A stretch of 64,000 nucleotides of DNA from Amylibacter sp. SFDW26. Its GTDB lineage: Bacteria > Pseudomonadota > Alphaproteobacteria > Rhodobacterales > Rhodobacteraceae. Location: positions 186,001 through 250,000 of the forward strand of contig NZ_WEIC01000002.1 of the NCBI RefSeq assembly GCF_009184395.1, read 5' to 3'. This document shows positions 49,459 to 58,614 of this stretch, in pieces. Made by a program: the position numbers and the translations under genes. Position 1 is the stretch's first letter, and each line of letters begins with the position of its first letter. The notes beneath the pieces are model-generated. The model did not search any database. It was not told the origin of the DNA and was given only the letters and a program-made list of their open reading frames with translations.

Positions 49459-50067
49459 ATGCACCGTAGACAATTTATTTCATATTCCCTAGCAGCCACA
49501 TCTGTTGGCTCAATGTCATTCGCACAAGACGCTGCGGCTAACCAAGTCGAGGACATCGTTCTAGGCAATCCAGATGCTGCAGTTACAATGATCGAATATG
49601 CATCATTCACTTGCCCACATTGCGCACGCTTCCACGCAGACGTCATGCCAAAAATCAAATCTGAATATATCGACACTGGTAAAATCAAATTCATCTACCG
49701 CGAAGTATTCTTTGACCGCCCAGGTCTTTGGGGGGCAATGATCGCGCGCTGCGGTGGTACTGACAAATACATGGGCATCGCAGATATCTTATATCAACGC
49801 CAGCGTGAATGGACATCGGGTGCGGGTGGCGCAGAAATTGCACAGAGCCTTTATAAAATTGGCCGCATTGCCGGTCTAAAAAATGAAACAATGGAAGCAT
49901 GCCTTCAAGATCAGGATATGGCTAAAGCACTTGTTGAAAACTTCCAAAAACAAACAGAGGCGGACGGTGTAAACTCAACACCATCCGTCTTCATTAATGG
50001 CGTAAATCACGGCAACAAGTCGTTCGCTCAATTCAAAGAGCTTCTTGATAGCCAGCTAGAAAGCTAA
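49459..50067 (+). CDS. DsbA-family thioredoxin-fold oxidoreductase
   Basis: A 202-residue periplasmic protein. The signal peptide MHRRQFISYSLAATSVGS resembles a Tat or lipoprotein-type leader. The thioredoxin-fold active site CPHC sits in FTCPHCARFH, and the cis-Pro loop is in NSTPSVFINGV. It probably oxidises or exchanges disulfides in the periplasm (the DsbA/Com1-like group). ATG 49459 has AAAGGCAG upstream and lies 10 bp after dciA. Confidence 0.92.
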   Translation: MHRRQFISYSLAATSVGSMSFAQDAAANQVEDIVLGNPDAAVTMIEYASFTCPHCARFHADVMPKIKSEYIDTGKIKFIYREVFFDRPGLWGAMIARCGGTDKYMGIADILYQRQREWTSGAGGAEIAQSLYKIGRIAGLKNETMEACLQDQDMAKALVENFQKQTEADGVNSTPSVFINGVNHGNKSFAQFKELLDSQLES

Positions 50068-50088
50068 TCGAAAACGCGTGAAGGCTGT

Positions 50089-51081
50089 TTAAAAAATGGC
50101 CTTCAACGCTTGATCAAATTGATCCGTTTCATTTAATTCTAAACGCACAGGCACTGTCAGCACCTTTTGCTGCCAGTCTTTGGGCAATCGTACAGCATCT
50201 TTTTCAGTTGTGACCAGTTGTGCACCCAAATCCCACGCTTCTTTTTCCAAACGTGCTAACAGGGCTGTTGGGATTTTTTGATGGTCATCAAAACTGCGCG
50301 TTGCTTTGATATCTACGCCCAATTCTTTAAGCGTTCGAAAAAACTTTTCAGGCCGTCCAATCCCTGCAAAAGCCAATGCATGCAATCCGTCCCAATCCAT
50401 CCCTGTTTGCAAAGGCATGATCGTTGATGAAACATGTGGCAGACCTTTAACCTGATCCCATTGATCCACAAATGTGCTGTGCATATCCGTATCAGGCCCG
50501 ATCGTTAATAATACATCAGCTTTTGCAACAGCATCTTCAACCGTCTCACGCAAAGGCCCAGATGGCATCACACGCCCATTTCCAAAGCCAACCTCTGCGT
50601 CCACAACAAGAATGGTCAAATCTTTGGCCAAGGCAGGGTTCTGCAAACCATCATCCAAAACGATGACATCGGCACCCGCAGCTTTTGCCGCTAAAGCACC
50701 ACTCAGCCGATCTTTGGCAACCCAAGTGGGTGCAAAAGCGGCCAGTAATAACGGTTCATCCCCAACATCATCAGCACTGTGTGTTTTTTCATCAACTTGA
50801 ACTGGTCCCGCCAACTGCCCCTTGTATCCTTTGGACACGACATGCGGCACCCTCCCAAGCGCTTGTAAACGCATCACTGTCGCAATAACCGTTGGTGTCT
50901 TACCCGTACCACCAAGATTAACATTCCCAACACAAATCACGGGAATACCAACCGTCGCATGCGCGCCCTGCTTCCAACGCCAAGTTGTTACCAACGACCA
51001 AACACATGAAAGAGGCGCCAAAATAGACGGCCATATTCCTACTTGTTCAGGTGGGTTTTTCCAAAACTTAGGTGGCTGCAT
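50089..51081 (-). CDS. lpxK: Tetraacyldisaccharide 4'-kinase
   Basis: A 330-residue lipid A biosynthesis kinase that phosphorylates the 4' position of the lipid A disaccharide. Seen: VICVGNVNLGGTGKTPTV (the P-loop typical of LpxK), DVIVLDDGLQNPAL and QLVTTEKDAVRLP. I chose ATG 51081 (MQPPKFW), which overlaps the end of the waaA-like gene by 14 bp. The waaA-lpxK order on the minus strand is standard in Rhodobacterales. Confidence 0.95.
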   Translation of the reverse strand: MQPPKFWKNPPEQVGIWPSILAPLSCVWSLVTTWRWKQGAHATVGIPVICVGNVNLGGTGKTPTVIATVMRLQALGRVPHVVSKGYKGQLAGPVQVDEKTHSADDVGDEPLLLAAFAPTWVAKDRLSGALAAKAAGADVIVLDDGLQNPALAKDLTILVVDAEVGFGNGRVMPSGPLRETVEDAVAKADVLLTIGPDTDMHSTFVDQWDQVKGLPHVSSTIMPLQTGMDWDGLHALAFAGIGRPEKFFRTLKELGVDIKATRSFDDHQKIPTALLARLEKEAWDLGAQLVTTEKDAVRLPKDWQQKVLTVPVRLELNETDQFDQALKAIF

Positions 51082-52357
51082 CAGTCTGTGCCCCATCTGC
51101 AAGTTTTTCGAGTATCTCAGAAATCACCGTACCAGAAACTTCGCCACCTTCCGAACTAATTTCCCACGCCTTATGTGCCAGCATCGCTGCAACATCAGGG
51201 CCAATTGTTTCAGTCAGTGTATTCGCCAATTCACCGCCATTAGACACCTGGCGCGTTGCCTCTGCTTCATTATAACGTGTATATGTTTCCCTATGATCTC
51301 CATAAGAAGGCCCATGTATTATCGCAGAACCTGCAGCGGCTGGATGAAACGGATCAATCGATTGACCATCAGACAACGTCCCACCACAGAATGTAACTGG
51401 AGCAAGCTGTAGGTATGTTGCCAGCTCATCCACATCCTCTGATACAAAAACATCCGTTGCATCATCAATAACACCTCCTTTTTCTTGAAAAGAAAACGTT
51501 AGGTTTTTATTTTGATGGCGTTCGGCAATGTACGCACCTCGTCCCTTTTCACGCGTGTGTAAAATCAACAACAACCGTCTATTACGGCGCATAGCAATCT
51601 TATGCGCATTTACAATAACATCTTCTTCGTTCCGATTAGTGGCGGCAGATAACCAAACAGATCGGCTGCCAATTTTAGCAGACATAGATGAATGTAAGCT
51701 TTCATCAAAGTTCAACAACTTTGGCGTTTCCGCCAAAACACCAGCGACACGTATCTTAGTTGTCTTGGCACCAAGCCGTTTCAAACGACTTGCCACAAAT
51801 TGATCTTGCACCAAGATCAAATCAAACGTGTTTAGCACTTTTTTTGCTAAGCCCGGCAGCCACAACCAATTACGATAGACCTTGTCTTTCATCTTCGTAT
51901 TTACTGCAATCAAAGGAACTTTGCGTACCGTAAGCTTATTCAGCATCCGAGGCCAAAATTCACCCTCTGAAATTACAGCAACATCAGGAAGCCAATGATT
52001 TAAAAACGCCGTCATAGGAACTTTTAAATCGACAGGGAGGAATTGATGTACTGTGTTTTCTGGCAACAAAGGAACAAAATCATCTGTCTGCTCTGCCCGT
52101 CGTGTTGTGACCAGAAAACTCAAGCCCAGCTCTTGGTAATTCAACTGTGTTATTAATTCTAATAATGGTTTTGCTGAATGCAAATCCCGCGCATGAAACC
52201 AAACCAACCGTCCTTCAGGACGATCCTCTAATATACCTGTACATCTCTCTATTGAAAGTCCAGCCTTACGAAACACGCTAATGCGCTTTTCCGCAAACTT
52301 ATCAGCCGCTACATAAGTAGCGAATTTATACAGGCAAAATTCTATAGTTCCCAGCAT
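51068..52357 (-). CDS. waaA: WaaA/KdtA-like Kdo transferase with altered active-site loop
   Basis: A 429-residue GT30 glycosyltransferase expected to add Kdo sugars to lipid IVA. The C-terminal part keeps the family features PVTFCGGTLSDGQSIDP and the preceding nucleotide-binding domain. In the N-terminal loop, where family members read W-H-A-x-S-V-G-E with a catalytic Glu, this protein reads WFHARDLHSAKPLL and lacks the Glu. It is coupled to lpxK and DUF4170. Whether it is active or a specialised variant is not clear. Confidence 0.83.
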   Translation of the reverse strand: MLGTIEFCLYKFATYVAADKFAEKRISVFRKAGLSIERCTGILEDRPEGRLVWFHARDLHSAKPLLELITQLNYQELGLSFLVTTRRAEQTDDFVPLLPENTVHQFLPVDLKVPMTAFLNHWLPDVAVISEGEFWPRMLNKLTVRKVPLIAVNTKMKDKVYRNWLWLPGLAKKVLNTFDLILVQDQFVASRLKRLGAKTTKIRVAGVLAETPKLLNFDESLHSSMSAKIGSRSVWLSAATNRNEEDVIVNAHKIAMRRNRRLLLILHTREKGRGAYIAERHQNKNLTFSFQEKGGVIDDATDVFVSEDVDELATYLQLAPVTFCGGTLSDGQSIDPFHPAAAGSAIIHGPSYGDHRETYTRYNEAEATRQVSNGGELANTLTETIGPDVAAMLAHKAWEISSEGGEVSGTVISEILEKLADGAQTDAAT

Positions 52358-52368
52358 TCAACGTAAAC

Positions 52369-52611
52369 TTATCCCAGTTCTTCTGTTGCACTCGCAGCAG
52401 TTCCTTCATCACGCAAACGGTGTAAATGAGCGATAAAATAGCGTGCATGCGCATTATCTACAGTTTGTTGGGCCTTTGATTTCCACGCACTATAAGCAGC
52501 TTCATAATTTGGAAAGATGCCTACAATATCGATATTCTCAACATCGCGAAACTCTTTTGTCGCTGGATCTTTTAACTCACCACCAAATACCAAGTGCAAT
52601 CTTTGTGTCAT
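52369..52611 (-). CDS. DUF4170 domain protein
   Basis: An 80-residue small soluble protein of the DUF4170 family, with LHLVFGGELKDPATKEF at the N-terminus, IVGIFPNYEAAYSAWKSKAQ in the middle and the conserved ARYFIAHLHRL end. It is found mostly in alphaproteobacteria next to waaA, as here. Function unknown; its place argues for a link to lipopolysaccharide synthesis. ATG 52611 is preferred over the more distal codon. Confidence 0.85.
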   Translation of the reverse strand: MTQRLHLVFGGELKDPATKEFRDVENIDIVGIFPNYEAAYSAWKSKAQQTVDNAHARYFIAHLHRLRDEGTAASATEELG

Positions 52612-52669
52612 CTTTAAACCCTTCGTAAATATTATCGGCACCATAGGCTTTCACCCCTAAAATGGCAAT

Positions 52670-53443
52670 TCACTTCAAGTACGGTATCAGTCCGTCATGC
52701 AATTCAGGCGCCGCTGCGATCATACCCGCTAAAAGCGGTCTGGATTGATTATAAATGGGTACTTTTGCACCCCTGTCAGAAACCTTCGCACCTGCTTCAC
52801 GGCAAATCAAATCACCCGCTGCAACATCCCATTCCCATGTATCACGCAAGGTCATCATCCCGTCAAAACGCCCCTGCGCGACAAGACATAAACGGTATGC
52901 CAAGGAGGATCGAAAGTGTCGCTCAATGGGGGGCGGCTGATCTTTCCAATATCCCAATTTCATCTGTGATCCAGCTGCTAATATGCGTGCAGAACGCACG
53001 GCGTTTGCGCCATTATGCGCGATAGCTTCACCATTCAGAAATGCGCCTTGTCCAGCACTGGCCCAATAGGTCAACTGCTTCACAGGACAATGTACAACTG
53101 CATCACGTACAACACCTTTTTCAGCAATCGCTATAGATGTTGCAAAATTCTCATGCCCGTTGATAAATGATTTTGTCCCATCAATCGGATCTACGATAAA
53201 AGCAACGTCACGGTCCAACCGTTCTGTATTATCTTCAGTTTCTTCTGACAACCAACCATAGTCAGATCGTGCACCTAACAATTCCGCGTGCAACATCTGG
53301 TCAATCTCAATATCTGCTTGAGTTACAGGTCCCTGACCACCACCCTTATCCCACGTATCCACATCACTTTGAAAATATTTCAAAGCGATATCACCAGCAG
53401 CTTTAGCCGCATCCAATAAAAGAGTTAGATCATGCCCCTGCAA
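52670..53443 (-). CDS. 3'(2'),5'-bisphosphate nucleotidase / inositol monophosphatase family (CysQ-like)
   Basis: A 257-residue phosphatase with the family's metal-site motifs: GWLSEETED (Glu), FIVDPIDGTKSFINGHENF (the Asp-Pro-Ile-Asp-Gly-Thr motif), and the C-terminal WEWDVAAGDLICREAGAKV. Substrates could be PAP, inositol phosphate or fructose bisphosphate. It apparently starts at TTG 53443 and overlaps the pmbA stop by 14 bp, so the two are coupled. Confidence 0.88.
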   Translation of the reverse strand: MQGHDLTLLLDAAKAAGDIALKYFQSDVDTWDKGGGQGPVTQADIEIDQMLHAELLGARSDYGWLSEETEDNTERLDRDVAFIVDPIDGTKSFINGHENFATSIAIAEKGVVRDAVVHCPVKQLTYWASAGQGAFLNGEAIAHNGANAVRSARILAAGSQMKLGYWKDQPPPIERHFRSSLAYRLCLVAQGRFDGMMTLRDTWEWDVAAGDLICREAGAKVSDRGAKVPIYNQSRPLLAGMIAAAPELHDGLIPYLK

Positions 53444-54773
53444 TCGTCAGCCTTTCAACCAAAAGACTTGGGATCACACGTGAAAGATGTTCCCGGCCAT
53501 CATTGCCAAGCACAATACCCTTCAGCATGTCGCGCAGATTTCCAGCAATCGTACATTCATTCACGGGGCGGATAATTTCACCGCTTTCAACCCAGAACCC
53601 ATTCGCACCCCGCGAATAATCCCCTGTTGTTGGGCTGACCGTTGAACCGATCAAACCCGTCACCAGCAAACCAGTGCCCATTTCTGCAATCAATTCGTCG
53701 CGCGATTTCGTTCCACCCAACAGTTGCAAATTGCCAGTTGATGGTGACGGCGGCGACCCAACGCTACGTGATGCATTCGATGTACTTGGCATCCCCAGCT
53801 TACGCCCGCTTGCCAAATCCAATGTCCATCCTGTCAACATGCCATCATTAATCACATTACGCGCCGAAACTGGCAAACCTTCTGCATCAAACGGTTTGGC
53901 CCCTGATGTGCGTGGTCGCATTGGATCTTCCAACAAATTTACACCTTTTGGCAAAACCTGTTCACCCAGAGCATCCTTTAACCAACTAGAACCACGAATA
54001 ATCGATGTGCCGTTGATTGCTGCCAATAGATGCCCAATCAACGTTGATGAAATACGTTCATCGAATAAAACGGGGTAATTTCCCGTTGGTGGTTTCGTCG
54101 ACCCAAACTTTGCAACCGCTCGTTCGCCCGCCAATTGCCCCACTTCTTGTGCGCTTGGCATATGCGCCCAATGTGCACGTCCTTCACCGCAATAATCGCG
54201 CTCCATTTCCAGACCTTCGCCAGAAATGGCCACACAACTTGTTGAAAACCCAGTGCGGCGATATCCACCTTCAAACCCATTGGTAGCCGCCAAATAAATC
54301 CGCGTATCACTCCAGCCACAGCTTGCCCCCTGCGCTTTGGAAACCCTTTTCACCCCCAGCGCAGCCGCTTCGGCCTCTTGCGCTGTTTCCTGCATCGCCT
54401 CAGACGAAGGCTTTTCAGACATATCCGCCAAATCCAACGCATCCACATCCCAAGATGTGGCCAATTGTTCAGGATCAGCCAAACCAATATGCGCATCCTC
54501 TGGCGCTTCATTCGCCATAGCTACAGCACGTTGCGCCATCTGTTCCAAAGTATAATCGCTAATGTCAGAAGCAGATACACATGCTTGCTTCTTACCCATC
54601 AAAACGCGTAGTCCAACATCCACACCTTCAGACCGTTCCGCATGCTCTAAAGCACCACCACGCACATCTACAGAAACGCTCTGCCCATCAACCAACAAAA
54701 CGTCAGCCGATTGCGCACCTGCATCTTTTGCAGCTTTCAACAGTTTTTGGGATAGCACTTGAAAATCAGTCAT
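53430..54773 (-). CDS. pmbA: TldD/PmbA-family metallopeptidase
   Basis: A 447-residue protein of the PmbA/TldE group that works with TldD in peptide maturation or antitoxin processing. Seen: VDVRGGALEHAERSEGVDVGLRV in the N-terminal part, ISSTLIGHLLAAINGTSI in the middle, and SRGANGFWVESGEIIRPV in the C-terminal part. In the family, TldD carries the zinc motif and PmbA the partner fold; the HExxxH motif is absent here, as expected. It is coupled to the phosphatase gene downstream. Confidence 0.9.
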   Translation of the reverse strand: MTDFQVLSQKLLKAAKDAGAQSADVLLVDGQSVSVDVRGGALEHAERSEGVDVGLRVLMGKKQACVSASDISDYTLEQMAQRAVAMANEAPEDAHIGLADPEQLATSWDVDALDLADMSEKPSSEAMQETAQEAEAAALGVKRVSKAQGASCGWSDTRIYLAATNGFEGGYRRTGFSTSCVAISGEGLEMERDYCGEGRAHWAHMPSAQEVGQLAGERAVAKFGSTKPPTGNYPVLFDERISSTLIGHLLAAINGTSIIRGSSWLKDALGEQVLPKGVNLLEDPMRPRTSGAKPFDAEGLPVSARNVINDGMLTGWTLDLASGRKLGMPSTSNASRSVGSPPSPSTGNLQLLGGTKSRDELIAEMGTGLLVTGLIGSTVSPTTGDYSRGANGFWVESGEIIRPVNECTIAGNLRDMLKGIVLGNDGREHLSRVIPSLLVERLTIAGA

Positions 54774-54792
54774 TGGGCAGAATACTCACAAT

Positions 54793-56250
54793 TTACTTTA
54801 TCGGCACATCATTGGCCGTGATCCGACCGTTTTTATTCATCTTTATCGTAGAGACAAGGTGGTCATCGCCCTGATCCTCAAAGAAGACCGCACTCATACC
54901 CCGAATAGCCAATGCATTTTGCAAAGGTAGCAGTCCTGCTTCGGATAGTTTAGTCAGCAATCCTTGGGCTCCTTTTAGCGAAACATTGACCGTGCCATCT
55001 GGAACAGGTGGAAATTGTGAATTATCCAAAACAATAGCACCATCCGTTTGCAATTCTGCGCCTGCCACTCGTAAGTTTATCGCATTAATTTTTGCACTCT
55101 CTAAAGCGACAGGAGGCGCCTGATGTTTATCATTCACATTGATTTCTGCTAATTTTTTAAGCCACAGCATATTTGCAGATAAATCAATATCCAAATCGGC
55201 TTCATCACGAGGCAAAATAGCCTTTGGATCAAATATACTCCACACTCCCTCTGACATGTTCAAACCAGTCATAGCGAACTTTATCTCTGATGCTTTTGCA
55301 TCTTCAGTATTGTCCAATGGCACAACAAACTTTGCGACCATTTCCTTCATACCTAGTTCGATTGGTGGCAAACCTATATCCGGTGCCGTGATATCATAGC
55401 TGACATCTTGCGTTTCTCCAGACATTTCAGCGATTGAATCAAGCAAAGCAAACTTCCCGAAACCTACGCCATGTTTAGTGACAACATTAAAAGTCCCGTT
55501 AATGTCTTTAACAACCGTTTTCGCTAAACCAGACGCAACATTATATTCAATCAGCATATTTTGATTTGCATCAAAAGAGCTCATAAAATCCTCTTGGTCG
55601 ATATCTTTGTATAACGGTATCTCAAACGTACCAGTAAGTTTGTCAAAAGATGCAGCGCTTCCAAGTGCTTTTCCTTCAACATCAAAGGCGTAATTAAAAG
55701 TCATCGATGCAACACTAAAGTCACCTGATGACACATCAATTTCACCCTTTTTGATCGTTTGCGTACTTGTTCCATCTGTAACTATAGCATCGATAGAAAT
55801 ATCATCACTGCCAACCGTTTTAAACGTCACTTCATCAAACTCGGATGCATAGGATCGCGCACCTGCCTCCCCATCAATGCCAACGACAGCTCCTTTGCTT
55901 ATAACAACAAATTTAATAGGTTCAGCAGTGTCTTCATTAAAACCTTTAAGCGCACCGTTGATCTCTTCGGCAAAGGTCATCTCCAGCCCACCCAAAAGTT
56001 TACGACTAACTTTGATCCAAGGGATATTCAAAACCGCATCACTGCTTTCATACTTTACAACAATATCATTCCATTGCGTGAAACGACTACCATCGTCCTT
56101 AGTTCCAACATCAATCGTGACAGGCGCCGATTTAAACAGCTCAAAATATTCTTCCAAAATTTCAGTCGTCTGCGCGTCTGAAAATACAGGTGTCGCTGAC
56201 AAAGCACTGACAGCAACTGCGGCTGTCCAAAAGCGGGTTGATCTAAACAT
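54793..56250 (-). CDS. DUF2125 periplasmic protein
   Basis: A 485-residue protein with a signal peptide (FWTAAVAVSALSATPVFS) and a long beta-rich mature part without a catalytic motif, of a type common in Rhodobacterales (DUF2125). The last third has an envelope-protein look, with LQTDGAIVLDNSQFPPVPDG. Function unknown. The start ATG 56250 is supported by the signal peptide. Confidence 0.75.
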   Translation of the reverse strand: MFRSTRFWTAAVAVSALSATPVFSDAQTTEILEEYFELFKSAPVTIDVGTKDDGSRFTQWNDIVVKYESSDAVLNIPWIKVSRKLLGGLEMTFAEEINGALKGFNEDTAEPIKFVVISKGAVVGIDGEAGARSYASEFDEVTFKTVGSDDISIDAIVTDGTSTQTIKKGEIDVSSGDFSVASMTFNYAFDVEGKALGSAASFDKLTGTFEIPLYKDIDQEDFMSSFDANQNMLIEYNVASGLAKTVVKDINGTFNVVTKHGVGFGKFALLDSIAEMSGETQDVSYDITAPDIGLPPIELGMKEMVAKFVVPLDNTEDAKASEIKFAMTGLNMSEGVWSIFDPKAILPRDEADLDIDLSANMLWLKKLAEINVNDKHQAPPVALESAKINAINLRVAGAELQTDGAIVLDNSQFPPVPDGTVNVSLKGAQGLLTKLSEAGLLPLQNALAIRGMSAVFFEDQGDDHLVSTIKMNKNGRITANDVPIK

Positions 56251-56452
56251 GAATTGTCCTCAAATTACATGCTGCAAAGCTATGCTACACAACAGATGCA
56301 GACAACCGCCAAACGCATATAATTAACTTTTACGTGCAATACACATGTCATACACTTTCCATACGCCCGCCATACCGCTACAATTATAAAAAAACCGCCA
56401 AAGGTTAACCTTCCGTGCAGCGGACCACTTTTAAGATGTAGGATTTATTAAT

Positions 56453-57211
56453 ATGGCAGATTTAAAAAACAAAACCGTTCTCATCACAGGCGCAAGTCGT
56501 GGCATTGGCGCAGCAGCAGCATATGAGTTTGCAAGCCTTGGCGCCAAAGTGGTTTTAGCCGCACGATCCGCTGATCAAATCAAATCTATTGCTGATAACA
56601 TTGCAACCAAAGGCGGCAAAGCTATCGCAATTACTTGCGATGTTTCCAACGCATCTGATGTTGCCGATATGGTCACGAAAACTGTCGAAACATTTGGCAC
56701 ACTAGATGTCCTAATCAATAATGCTGGCATCATTGACCCCATCGGGAAAATGAACGGCATGGATGTAGACGCATGGGGCAATCTGATCGATATTAATCTC
56801 AAAGGCGTCTTCTATGGCATCCACGCAGCCCTGCCCCATATGAAAAAGGGCGGCACAATTATCACTATCGGTTCAGGTGCGGCCACATATCCATTAGAGG
56901 GCTGGGCACATTACTGTGCATCCAAAGCAGCCGTACACCAATTAAACGCATGCCTAGACGTAGAAGAACGTGCCAATGGCATTCGCGCATTGGTTCTGTC
57001 CCCTGGAACCGTTGCCACAGACATGCAAGTCGCAATCAAAGACAGCGGCGTGAATTCCGTCAGTGCATTGGATTGGTCGGATCACATCCCCGCAGATTGG
57101 CCTGCCAAAGCAATGGTCTGGATGTGTGGTGCAGAAGCTGATCCATGGTTAGGCCAAGTCATTAGCCTGCGCGACGATAATATCCGCCGCAATGTTGGCC
57201 TTATAGACTAG
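56453..57211 (+). CDS. Short-chain dehydrogenase/reductase
   Basis: A 252-residue classical SDR. Seen: the NAD(P)-binding TGASRGIGAAAAYEF, NNAG, the catalytic Ser in IGSGAATYP, and the Tyr-Lys pair in HYCASKAAVHQ. LSPGTVATDM is also typical. An Arg in the AARSADQ region suggests NADP preference. The substrate is unknown. It stands alone between the DUF2125 gene and mscS. Confidence 0.93.
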   Translation: MADLKNKTVLITGASRGIGAAAAYEFASLGAKVVLAARSADQIKSIADNIATKGGKAIAITCDVSNASDVADMVTKTVETFGTLDVLINNAGIIDPIGKMNGMDVDAWGNLIDINLKGVFYGIHAALPHMKKGGTIITIGSGAATYPLEGWAHYCASKAAVHQLNACLDVEERANGIRALVLSPGTVATDMQVAIKDSGVNSVSALDWSDHIPADWPAKAMVWMCGAEADPWLGQVISLRDDNIRRNVGLID

Positions 57212-57309
57212 TAAAACAGGCGCGCTTACCCACTGTGAAGTTACCGTAGAATTTTCAAGAAAACCCTTATAAAGGTAACTGATTAACACATTAAGCGGGA
57301 GCTTTATCA

Positions 57310-58614
57310 ATGTCTCTTCAGGAACAAGCCTTATCCTATGCACAACAGGGATATGATATCGCCATCACATGGTTAACCAGCCCCGCAGCATGGTCACAAT
57401 TCGGCCTGTTGGTTTTAGCATTTATACTGGCCTATGGCGCACGTAAAAAGCTGGCACCGCTGATTGAACGACTTCTAACACCCAAAGAAGGTCAAACAGG
57501 TGCAATCGCCAAAACGCTACGTTTTGGACTTTTATTCCTACCATTGCTTTTACCACTTCTAGCTTATGGCTTCACTGCAGTAGGTGAACAAATCACACGT
57601 TCTGTCTTTGGATCAGGCGCAGTGATTGCATTTGGCAAGCGCCTCTTTATTCTACTCGCCGCACGCATATTGGTACGCGACATCGTCTATGATCCATTCC
57701 TGAAACTCCTTGGGAAATACGTCGTTATCCCAGTCGCTATTTTATACGCCTTAGGATTACTAGACCCATTGGTCGCATTCCTTGGTGCCACAAAAATCGC
57801 GGTCGGCAACATCAGCTTTTCTATCCTGTCTATCGCACGCGGCGTTATCTTCGGCAGCATCCTATTCTGGTTGGGTCGTTGGTCAAACGACCGCGGTGCC
57901 GAATATATCCGCGCCCAAGAAAACATGCGTGTCCCAACCCGCGAATTGGCAACCAAAGCGGTTGAATTGGCAATCTTTGGTGGTTGTTTCCTACTGCTAA
58001 TGAACATCCTCGGCCTGAACTTATCAACGCTCGCAGTCATCGGTGGCGCTGTTGGTGTTGGTCTTGGTTTCGGCCTGCAAAAAATTGCATCCAACTTCAT
58101 CTCTGGCATCATCCTTTTGCTGGAAGGCCAAGCAACCGTTGGCGACTTCGTCGAACTAGATGGCGGTGAAAAAGGCACGATCGTAAAAATGCTATCGCGC
58201 GCCACAATCCTAGAAACATTCGACGGCAAATGGATTGTTGTCCCCAACGAAGATTTCATCACGACACGCATTGTAAATTGGTCAGATGCAGGATCAGGCA
58301 ACAGATATAATGCTGACTTCTCTGTTTCTTACGATACAGATATAAACCTCGTTCCTGATATCGTTGAACAAGCAGTGGGCACACATCCATCCGTGCTGAA
58401 AAAGCCCTTCAAACCTGATTGCGAACTCGTGGCTTTTGGCGATTCAGGGGTCGATTTCACAGTCGAATTTTGGGTCGAAGGTATTGATGATGGCAAAAAC
58501 AAGTATACATCTGACGTGCTGTTCTTGATCTGGAATGCATTGAAAGAAAACAACATCACAATCCCATATCCACACCGCGTAGTGGAAATCAAAGGTGGCT
58601 TGCCAAAACAATGA
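57310..58614 (+). CDS. MscS-family mechanosensitive ion channel
   Basis: A 434-residue channel with six or more transmembrane segments and the pore-lining helix in VIGGAVGVGLGFGLQKIASN, the hallmark of MscS. The following beta domain (VGDFVELDGGEKGTIVKML, then VPNEDFITTRIVNWS) and the C-terminal alpha/beta vestibule domain match the family. It releases solutes during hypo-osmotic shock. Its stop overlaps the start of the next gene (ATGA). Confidence 0.95.
   Translation: MSLQEQALSYAQQGYDIAITWLTSPAAWSQFGLLVLAFILAYGARKKLAPLIERLLTPKEGQTGAIAKTLRFGLLFLPLLLPLLAYGFTAVGEQITRSVFGSGAVIAFGKRLFILLAARILVRDIVYDPFLKLLGKYVVIPVAILYALGLLDPLVAFLGATKIAVGNISFSILSIARGVIFGSILFWLGRWSNDRGAEYIRAQENMRVPTRELATKAVELAIFGGCFLLLMNILGLNLSTLAVIGGAVGVGLGFGLQKIASNFISGIILLLEGQATVGDFVELDGGEKGTIVKMLSRATILETFDGKWIVVPNEDFITTRIVNWSDAGSGNRYNADFSVSYDTDINLVPDIVEQAVGTHPSVLKKPFKPDCELVAFGDSGVDFTVEFWVEGIDDGKNKYTSDVLFLIWNALKENNITIPYPHRVVEIKGGLPKQ

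Noticed and set aside
50076-50109. A terminator between the DsbA-like gene and lpxK
   Set aside because: GCGTGAAGGC and GCCTTCAACGC can pair with a bulge, but the loop is long, there is no T run after it, and it overlaps the lpxK end.
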